Assembly (NCBI GenBank): GCA_027600665.1
Contig: JADGJL010001072.1
Coordinates: 1-10,486 of the forward strand
Source: Irineochytrium annulatum
Lineage: Eukaryota; Chytridiomycota; Chytridiomycetes; Chytridiales; Chytridiaceae
DNA length: 10,486 bases
Direction: 5' to 3'
The first letter of the stretch is position 1. Each line of letters starts with the position of its first letter. A program made the translations under genes and the position numbers. The notes below the pieces were generated by a model, which worked only from the letters and a program-made list of their open reading frames with translations, made no database searches and was not told where the DNA came from. Below are positions 1 through 6,957 of this stretch, one piece after another.

Positions 1-230
1 CTGTGATCGCCCTCGCCGTCATCCTGCCGCTGCTCACGATCGTCATCGTTGGCGCCGTTGTAATCCTGAGGCGTAGGCGCGCGAACTTGCTCAAGGCCAG
101 ATTGGCGAGGGAGGTCGAGGCCGCCAGGAGGGAGGGGGGCAAGGGTCTGAGCCCGAGGACGATCAACTATTTGAATGCGCAAAAGAAGGCGCAGGGGGCG
201 CAGGGGTTGGAGACTTTGGGGGGTGTTTGA
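1..230 (+). CDS. 3' end of a single-pass membrane protein gene (5' partial)
   Basis: The frame is open from the window edge (codons in phase from base 3) and ends at a TGA at 228-230, leaving about 75 visible residues. They begin with a hydrophobic stretch of about 22 residues (VIALAVILPLLTIVIVGAVV then IL). RRRR follows at once, a typical positive-inside stop-transfer signal, so this is most likely a transmembrane helix with the remaining roughly 50 residues in the cytoplasm. That tail is basic and Ala/Arg/Lys-rich (LLKARLAREVEAARREGG), possibly helical, and ends in a Gly/Gln-rich stretch. No domain is recognisable and the ectodomain lies outside the window, so no function is proposed. The alternative, that the hydrophobic run belongs to a soluble protein, is unlikely given its length and the flanking arginines. 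Confidence 0.6.
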   Translation, partial: VIALAVILPLLTIVIVGAVVILRRRRANLLKARLAREVEAARREGGKGLSPRTINYLNAQKKAQGAQGLETLGGV

Positions 231-1403
231 GTGAGGGATAGGTGCTTCGAGGATGGACTGGATTCATGAACCTAATGATTCTCGACTGCTGGGCAGCGGG
301 TGTTAGTAGGTGCTTGGGTTTCTATTTCATGATGCGAGATTGTTGCCGATTATTTGTCAAGGCTAGCTTGTGGATACATACCTTTGGGTGGGATAGGGCC
401 TATGTTTTTGGCCGTTTTGGTTGCTTGACCCTTTTTCTACGTTTCCTTGTACCTTTCGACGACCTTTCTTCCTATTTCTCCGTTTTCTCCCCGTCCTTTC
501 GCCTCTCGTTTACGCATATGAATTATCTCGTTCTTGACCCCTATTATTCGTATATTCTTGACTTCAGATGTCCTCGTTCAACAACATGCCCTTTCCTCTT
601 GTCTGTGGTATTTGGTTGTTCAATGATACTCAATAATCCTATCTTGTACAAAATAAAGCTCTTTGGGAGGGATTTAACTTCGTTGCTTCCGTGCGTTCGC
701 GGATGGTTGCCACTCGGATTAGGGGGTTATGCTCGACTTTTAGCACTCCCCTAGGCATGAAGCCGAATATATTGTGCATGTCATCGGTATATCCGAACCT
801 AAATTACATCTACAAAGCTGGCACGCTTTATCCGCACATCAATTTTGAAACCCCTGATCATTTCACGACCCGCTTCCTAACGCATATGTAAACAAATTAA
901 GAGGAAGTATACAAGCATGCAGGGTGCGAGAGGAGACCTTAAGGATATATTCGAAGCAGGCGTGACGTTCAAAGGCACACGCTAACATCATACAGCAGAC
1001 GCATCCAGAAGCTTATAATGAACATGTTTAAGTTTTGCATTGTTAAGAACAAAACAATAAATCAATCAATAAAGAAAGAATCCAAACTTCATAGAGAAAA
1101 TAAACAGGGCAGTAAAATAAAGAAGGGAAGTTCATGAGACATAAAGAGTTCATTGTTTCCCTCCCGGCCAACGCGTAAATAAAGATAACGAGAGATGTAA
1201 TTAAAAGTACAGAAAGTGCGGGCACCTTCACCAGCAACACATAAAAAACAGAATGATTTTGCAGAACGCAGCAAAAGGACAATGAAATAAATTGGCACGC
1301 AGTAATAACTCCAATAACGAAAAAGACATGAATACGACAATCCAGTAGGGAAACAAAGAAAAAAAAAGGAATAAATCCCGCCTGCGATCGGTACCTTCCT
1401 GCT
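231..1403. other. Convergent intergenic region, no gene recognised
   Basis: This stretch lies between a gene ending on the + strand (230) and one ending on the - strand (1404), so it should hold two 3' UTRs. The left part (about 400-620) is T-rich on the + strand and the right part (about 1000-1380) is A-rich. Open frames here (for example 242-754 on + and 1043-1340 on -) have composition unlike the confirmed exons, rich in Cys/Phe/Leu/Tyr, and no recognisable domain. The A-rich part holds seven AATAAA hexamers between 1056 and 1375 on the + strand. I see no tRNA or other RNA gene. Confidence 0.6.
652..657 (+). promoter_or_regulatory. Candidate polyadenylation signal AATAAA
   Basis: A perfect AATAAA hexamer lies about 420 nt after the stop codon of the gene ending at 230, in a T-rich, stop-rich stretch. 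It would give a fairly long 3' UTR. Fungal poly(A) signals are loosely defined, so this is only a candidate. Confidence 0.3.
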
Positions 1404-3645
1404 TTATCGCTTATTGAGCTCCGCCCTCAGCTCCGTCGGCAGCGCGTCCGGCACGGGGTACCCCTTTAGTCGTCCATCGATCAAATGCATACCCACACTA
1501 ATACCAAAACGCACCATTAGTCTCCTTCCCATCGCCCTCTTGTCCAAAGCACCACTCACCAAAACTCCTCCCGATCCAGACACATCCGTCCCCTCGAGTC
1601 CGCGAGCCTCCAGACACAACCCAGCGTCCTATTATCCAACCTGCTCCTCAACCACAGCCGTCGCACCTCATCCGCCCGGAGCAGGCCGTCCCGGTCGTCG
1701 TCGGCCATGTCGAAGCATTCCTCGTACCAGGAGCGCACGTCGGGCGGGATGGCGCCGCGGGATTGTTGCTCTGTTCGCACATCAAATCGTTAAGGACGGG
1801 GGCCAAAAAAAAAAAAAAAAAAAATAACAGGGAGGGAAGGCAGGGGTCTTACCATGCTTAACGGGCCTAACGGTCTTGCTCGGCGGCGGCGGGGGCGGCT
1901 GTCGGGTCTTCCTGACGCCTTTACTCGGCGGCGGCGGGGGAGGCTGCCTCTTGTTCCCCTCCGCGAATGGGTTCCCCGCCGCAAGACTAGCCTTGAACTC
2001 CGCCGCGACTGCCGTCTTCAGCTCGACAGGCTTAGACTTGGGCGGCGGCGGTTTTGGGCGCGTTGAGGAATTGAGCGAAGCCGAGGCTGAGGCCACGCGG
2101 CGCTGATCTGAGGGCGGGGTTTCGGATAGCTGCGGGACGCGTTTCGACCATGGCAAGGTGGTTGCGGGCGCGGACGTGGTGGGTGAGGGTGTGTTGGAGG
2201 AGGATTTGCGGAGGAGCTCCGATGGTTTCAGTAGTCGATGTTCCGTTTCTTCATCGTCCTCATCTGCTGATGTGGGCTTGACCCAAGAAGGTTGGGATGA
2301 TGGTGATTGGGCGGGGACGCCGTTGCTTTTGGGAAGGGCGTCGGAAGGTTTGATGGTGGTTGATGATCGCGGTGTGCCCGTCGCGGGTTTGAGTGTAACG
2401 CCCGCCCAGGGGTTTGACGCTGGCGCCGGCTCGTCGGAGGGTGTAGGTGGTTGCGGGGATATTGAAGGGATGGACGCGGAGGGTGCAGTGAAGGACCGTA
2501 GCTTGATCTGGGATGGTCGCGGGGCGTCGGAGGTCGAGGTGGTGTTGCTGCTGGACCAAGGCGCGGCGCTCGGTGGCGGGGCGGTGGAGGATGATGTCGC
2601 CTTAAGGTCTGACGGTTTCGGTCGCGGCGCAGGGGCCCTTTTGAGATCGGCGGCGGTGATGTCGAGTGGGAAGTAGGAATTTGAACCGTGGGAGGAGGAC
2701 GGAGGTGGCGTATCGACCCTCGGTGGTGTCGGTGGTGCTTCCATGGACTGATTCGAGACAAGGAGCGGCGGCCGCTTTGGGACCGCCGGCTCGCCCGATA
2801 TCGACCTCGGGTGATTCCTTTGCTTTCCTTCCCCCAAGATCGAGTTTGAGTTCTGATCCGATCGCTTCCGTTGGAACGCGAGACCAGAGTCGGTTGAGCT
2901 AAAGCTGTCGTTGCTGCTGACGCTCGACGACTTCTTCAGGCTCGGCCCGCGATCTCCTCCGGCGTTTGAGGACGAAGATGACGGGTATCTCGTCCGATGT
3001 GGCCCTGAACCGGCCGAGGTGGCCGAATCCCTCATTGTAGATCCACCGGCCTTCTCCCGAGCCGACATGGCCAGCGCTGTTGACTTCTCCAGAAGCGCCA
3101 TCCGCGTGTGCGCGGCCTTTTCCTTAGGCTGGATGATCCGATGGACGTTGGCGTTGTCGTCGAATGTTAAGGGGCGCGGGTAGATTTTGCCGTCGTCACC
3201 GGCAGAGGGTGCAGGGATGCCGGAGTTATTGCTGGTGGAGGAGGAAGATGGTCGGAAAGGGAGCGCGGGCGGTGGTGGCTCCTATAGGAGAGCAAGCCGG
3301 CGTCAGCATGCCAGATGATCGTCCAATTTGGGGGTCAGTCCACGTACCGGCGTCTGCTCCTCTGCGAGGATATCCTCCAGCTCCTTCTCCGTCAGCATGC
3401 GCACGTAGTTGGCGGGGAACAAGCCAGTCTCCCCGCGGCCGTCGTTCATGACCCGTCCCCTAAGCCATCCCTCGCCCTCGTCCACCGCGTCGGTGACTGT
3501 CATACGATTGCAGAGTCAGCGACAAGAGCATGCTAGCGATCAAGCCCAACTCAGTGCACTCACTGTCGACGATGATATCGTTCGCGGCAAAGGAGAGCTC
3601 CAGGTCGTCGTCTGCCACACAGTCGAAGATGGCCCGGGCCGCCAT
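1404..3645 (-). CDS. SH3 - Ser/Pro-rich linker - EH domain adaptor protein
   Basis: Probable cytoplasmic scaffold linking proline-rich (SH3) and NPF-bearing (EH) partners, as in endocytic/actin or phosphoinositide adaptors. Exons, transcript order: 3645-3564, 3496-3348, 3281-1853, 1770-1560, 1497-1404; 1965 nt, 654 residues, phases consistent at every junction. The start has good context (ACCATGG), and the SH3 fold begins at once. SH3 (about residues 3-62): ARAIFDCVADDDLELSF, GW at 37-38, GLFPANYV at 52-59; the usual second Trp is Leu39. Residues about 78-553 are low-complexity Ser/Pro/Thr with basic patches, an NPF at 514-516 and two RQPPPPPPSK copies at 522-531 and 537-546. EH domain (about 561-650): a canonical EF-hand loop (D577, D579, D581, G582, E588), VWRLAD with the pocket Trp at 607, and LIDGRLKGYPVPDALP near the end. 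Fungal Irs4/Tax4-type proteins also have a C-terminal EH domain, but I do not recall an N-terminal SH3 in them. Domains are confident; pathway is inferred. Confidence 0.9.
1771..1852 (-). other. Intron 4 of the SH3/EH gene, with a T20 tract
   Basis: On the - strand the intron opens with GTAAGA and closes with GCGAACAG, with a branch-point-like CTTAAC about 25 nt before the 3' end. It contains 20 consecutive T (A20 on the + strand, 1805-1824) between donor and branch point. If the intron is not removed, the frame reads through the T tract as poly-Phe and stops at 1782-1784, before the EH domain. Removing it joins residue 553 to the EH exon in phase. Homopolymer length is often uncertain in assemblies but does not affect the spliced product. 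Confidence 0.8.
1875..1949 (-). repeat. Duplicated RQPPPPPPSK coding segment
   Basis: Two copies of a 30-bp segment encoding RQPPPPPPSK lie at 1920-1949 and 1875-1904, separated by 15 bp (GVRKT). Both are CCG/CCC-rich and close in DNA sequence, pointing to a local tandem duplication of a 45-bp unit. Each copy fits both SH3-ligand orientations: RxxPxxP reading from the Arg, and PxxPxK reading into the Lys. Confidence 0.75.
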
Positions 3646-4266
3646 GGTCTAGTCGGATGCAGACGGGAGGCCACGGAGGGATCAGAATAGGGAAGAGACG
3701 GTAGCTGGCCGACGAGGAGGCCCCTTGGAGATCCCCTACCGGCTCGCTTGGATGGTGTGAGCGGTCGTCCGAGTTCCAAAATTGATCGCTTTGAGCAACG
3801 CCGTCAGCTTGGTGGCCAGATCAAGGAATGTTTCAGACTTTCATTCAACGTTCGAGTATAAACGTGCAAGGAGGCGAGGGACATCGTCGACATCGTCGCA
3901 GACCCATCCCACAAACGCGCATTTCTTGGTATCGCGATTGGATTCGAGGGGGCTAACGGATTGTCAGGAAGGAGTAGGAGTCTGTATTTTACAAGTGTCT
4001 ACGGACAGACTCTGCAGAAACGATATAACTCAAAAAGTGTATGAGAAACAAAGAAATCCATTCGTGAGAGGCCGTTGCGCGTATGAGGTCATCAAGTTCG
4101 ACTAGCTCCGGTTTAAGCCAAGTCCATCGTCGAGGTTAGCGTCGCGGCGCTCCACCTGCTCGATGTCGGTTCGCCTTCCAGGTCAACCACTTCCAACATC
4201 CCAGCCGCGAACACATCCATCCTTGGCACGGGAGCAGCACGGGTTGTCGCAAATCGGTCCAATTTC
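3646..4266. other. Tandem intergenic region: upstream of the SH3/EH gene, downstream of the protease gene
   Basis: Both flanking genes run on the - strand, so this stretch should hold the 3' UTR of the protease gene (from 4266 downwards) and the promoter and 5' UTR of the SH3/EH gene (just above 3645). I see no clear TATA box, poly(A) hexamer or conserved motif in the right orientation. Short open frames on both strands have no recognisable domain or convincing start. Confidence 0.5.
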
Positions 4267-5785
4267 CTATCCATCGGGTGTCTCTGTGGCTTCACTGGCG
4301 TCCGCATCGCCGTCCCCGACAATCGTTGACGCCGTTGACAGCCTTGCCCCCGCGCGTAGGTCCACGAGCGCGCGCGACGACAGCCTTCGCGCGTGTTCTT
4401 CTTTGCGTTTGCTCGTGACCCGCCGCCATCGCGAAACAAACAGCACAACCGCCGCCACCGCGCCTATAAGACTTGCGACGATCCCAACCACCAGAGTTGC
4501 ACTCCGCACGTCGCTACCAGTCTTTGCGTGGGTAAGACCGACATTACTCGCGTCGGTGAGCCCAACATCCTCGCCACCCGTCCCAACTTCATCCCCCATA
4601 GTGGCCTTTGCAAACCCGACCCGTGGGCCCCGGCTGTCCCCGCCGGCATCGAAGACGGTCAGCAAACCCCGTAACACCACCTCCCCCAATATCCATTGCT
4701 CACCCAAGCTCTCCACCTCCTGCACTCCCAAATAACACCGCCCATCATCATCCCTCACCAACAGGCCGCCCCCATCGATTTCCAACCGTCCACCGCCTTC
4801 GAGCCCAAACGTCAGCCCAGGCGGGGACGGGCACGAGGTCGGCAACGCGTATAACCCTCCCGCGGCACTGGTGACGGCGAACGGTAGCGTCGCGATGTAT
4901 GACGCCAGTGTCAGCTTATCCAACACCAGCAGCGCCGTCCCCGTGTCCACGTACGCCGTTCGCGGTGTCGCCGCCAACGGCACACCGGTCGACAGCATTA
5001 ACGACCGCACGCTCACACCCCAATACCCCGACCCCGTCGGCACATTATAATACGCCATCCCACCCACATACCGCTCCGGATCCACAAACCCCAGCGTCAC
5101 CTCTCCCACCGCCTCATCGTCGCCATTAAGCCACACGGCGAACACCTCCCGTTCCAACATCCCCTCCTCGACCAGATTGCTCACCAGCGTGCCCTGTCCC
5201 ATCCCGAACCCGACAAACCCATCAAATATCCCTCTCATCTGCCCCCGTATCGCATCATCCTCCTGATCGACCATCACGAACGGCTGTTTAGCAACACGCA
5301 GCCCTCCGATCCCGACTGTCTCAGCGCCCCAGACGCCACGCGCGGACCCGACGCCGTAGCCCAGATCTTGCCGCGCGGATGGATCGCCAGCTGCGTCAGG
5401 TACATAAGAGGATGAGAGGGCGGGATCGTAGTAGTGCGCGTCGTTGCAGGTTGTGCATGGGGTTGAGGAGACCCAGAGGGTCGTGGAGCCTGTGTCGAGG
5501 GAGAGGAGGTAGGTCGTCGACGGGGTGCCGATTGAGACGTTGAGAAAGTACTATTCCGCAAGCGCGTGAGGTTAACAAAAGCAAGATAAGATGGAAAAAT
5601 GGCAGCGTCCTACGTTGCCGAGGCCCAGGTGGGTGAGCGGGAGTCCGTCGCGCTGGTGATGGTCGGAGGTGTTCACGCGTGTGGAGACGGACGCGAAGCG
5701 GGAGCGGATGAGGTCCTTGTGGGAGGAGAGGGAAAGCGCCGTCCGGGGACCGAGGCCGAGCGTGGAACGCGTATGGAGCGGCAAT
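4267..5785 (-). CDS. Membrane-anchored pepsin-like aspartic protease (N-terminal exon unresolved)
   Basis: Pepsin-family (A1) endopeptidase, expected to be secreted and held at the cell surface or in the secretory/vacuolar system with its catalytic domain outside the cytosol. Visible exons: 5785-5614 (57 residues, propeptide-like, LPLHTRSTLGLGPRTAL then a basic SHKDLIRSRF) and 5550-4267 (427 residues), split by a 63-nt phase-0 intron. Visible-chain numbering: YFLNVSIGTP at 58-67, first catalytic motif LDTGST at 75-80 (Asp76) followed by LWVSS, a CTTC cysteine pair, a flap-like YGVGSARGVWGAET, second motif VDTGTALL (Asp259), then WILGEVVLRGLLTVFD and RVGFA typical of the C-lobe. After an acidic spacer comes a hydrophobic helix (about 409-430, ATLVVGIVASLIGAVAAVVL), then RWRR and a tail of about 50 residues ending ETPDG. 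The helix plus basic tail indicates a true transmembrane anchor rather than the GPI anchor of yapsins. The signal peptide and start codon were not found in phase. Family confident; substrate unknown. Confidence 0.88.
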
Positions 5786-5845
5786 CTGATGTGGAAGAAG
5801 GACGGTCAGCTGGCGCCCACTCTGGGAAAGCACCACGAACCTCAC
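5786..5845 (-). other. Probable 60-nt intron before the protease propeptide exon
   Basis: On the - strand the sequence runs GGC|GTGAGG ... GCTGACC ... CCACATCAG|A: a good donor, a branch-point-like CTGAC and an acceptor, at a spacing like the other introns here. The exon upstream would end in the frame that reads VPVPVPVA through the CACCGG repeat. That frame meets a TGA upstream before any ATG, so a further intron, a sequence error or a different donor must be involved. Confidence 0.5.
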
Positions 5846-5847
5846 GC

Positions 5848-5871
5848 CACCGGCACCGGCACCGGCACCGG
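5848..5871. repeat. Four tandem copies of hexamer CACCGG
   Basis: Four perfect copies of CACCGG on the + strand. On the - strand it would encode alternating Val-Pro in the frame that joins the protease propeptide exon (Gly-Ala or Cys-Arg in the other frames). It falls just upstream of the probable intron, where the protease reading frame is lost. Confidence 0.85.
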
Positions 5872-6903
5872 TTCTCCTCTGCGAGCACGACGGTGATGCG
5901 GACGGACGTCGTTGATGGCCGTCAGCACGGTGGTGCTGGGGTCGGTGTGGAGTCATTGGGGAATCAGGCGGGCGAGGCTTGAGCGCGTCGGCATCTTTTC
6001 AAGCGAACACCAACACCAACCTTGATTTCGGCAGTGAGCAAGCGTTGGAGCGAGAAGTCTTGCAACCAGCAGCCGATGAATATATTCCTTTGCACAGCGA
6101 GTAAAGTAAGCAGACGAAACACAACCGCGATCAAATTGTCAGTACGAATTACCCGGTCAACCTTCGCAAAACAATATTCACCAGCTTTTAGTCCTGATGA
6201 GTAACAAGAAGGTGCTGTAAGAAGCATACCTGGTTGACTTTAGGCGCTCATTAAGACTCATCCACAGAGCTTCACCAGTAGACAGTTTTGGCCGCTGCTC
6301 ACATATTAATTGCAATAATTTTCGTTGCAAACAAGCAGACATGCATCCAGCATAAATGAAGAAAGGATTTATTTTGACAACGAACAGCGAAATCAACGAA
6401 TTCTTGTAAGGCCGTACCTCCGTACCCCGAATTGAGGAAATAAGTAAGCGTGCATGGACGTCGAAGTATTTTGTGGTGAACGAGTGAGTGGCATGTGAAC
6501 AGATGGCGGAAATGGTGGCCTCCGATGCAGAAGGAGGCACCGCTATGTGGACTCGAAGGCCAAATCTTGCGTTTTTCAATGAAAATGAAAACGGGCACGC
6601 GTTCGCAGTCGACAACGAGAAGAACCACGCGATGTGTACGAGGTCGATGACTACTGACAATCCAGAGTTGATCGCGTTCGAGTGGCAACGCGTCCTTAGC
6701 AGAGCCTCAGTCAACGTCGGCCTTCATCTCGCACGCCTTCTGAGGATTGCGCGACTGTCTTCCTCAGGCTCCCCCTATTTCCTTCGATGTCTTGGATAGC
6801 AAGATGGCAGTGTTTGTGTGGATGTGAAGACAAGCCAAGTGTGTCTGCGCGAAAGGTCGTCAAAGAGGAAAAAATCAAAAAGGGCCGTTCCTCCCGAAAT
6901 CGA

Positions 6904-6957
6904 GAATTCAGAATCCTCACCAGCCCTCGCCCGCCTCCCGCTCCTCACCAGCTCGTC
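6904..6957 (+). promoter_or_regulatory. Pyrimidine-rich leader before the Tyr/Pro-repeat gene
   Basis: The bases just before the ATG at 6958 are strongly C/T-rich (for example CCCTCGCCCGCCTCCCGCTC). CT-rich tracts near the transcription start and in the 5' UTR are common in highly expressed fungal genes. This is inferred from composition only; no TATA box is evident nearby. Confidence 0.3.

Larger units (their letters stand above)
5846..6957. other. Divergent intergenic region of about 1.1 kb
   Basis: This separates the protease gene (-) from the Tyr/Pro-repeat gene (+). It must hold the promoters of both and probably the missing first exon(s) of the protease. Open frames overlap in antisense (6178-6714 on -, 6488-6799 on +); neither has a recognisable domain. 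No tRNA, terminator or mobile element is visible. Confidence 0.5.

Noticed and set aside
242..754. 170-codon open frame on + after the first gene
   Set aside because: It lies in a T-rich presumed 3' UTR and has Cys/Phe/Leu-rich composition, no domain and codon use unlike the confirmed exons. It also runs across a candidate poly(A) signal.
1043..1340. Two hydrophobic open frames on - (79 and 83 codons)
   Set aside because: Their hydrophobic look follows from reading an A-rich block on its T-rich strand. No domain is present and they overlap in different frames.
1805..1824. A20 tract as the tail of a retroposon or processed pseudogene
   Set aside because: It sits inside a well-formed intron of a coding gene, with no retroelement sequence or target-site duplication beside it.
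2158..2761. Long open frames antisense to or out of phase with the SH3/EH linker exon
   Set aside because: These are shadows of the GC-rich, low-complexity linker exon, which itself continues in frame from SH3 to EH with good splice sites.
3782..4105. 107-codon open frame on + between the two - strand genes
   Set aside because: It opens with a TTG rather than ATG, has no domain and lies in the expected 3' UTR/promoter interval.
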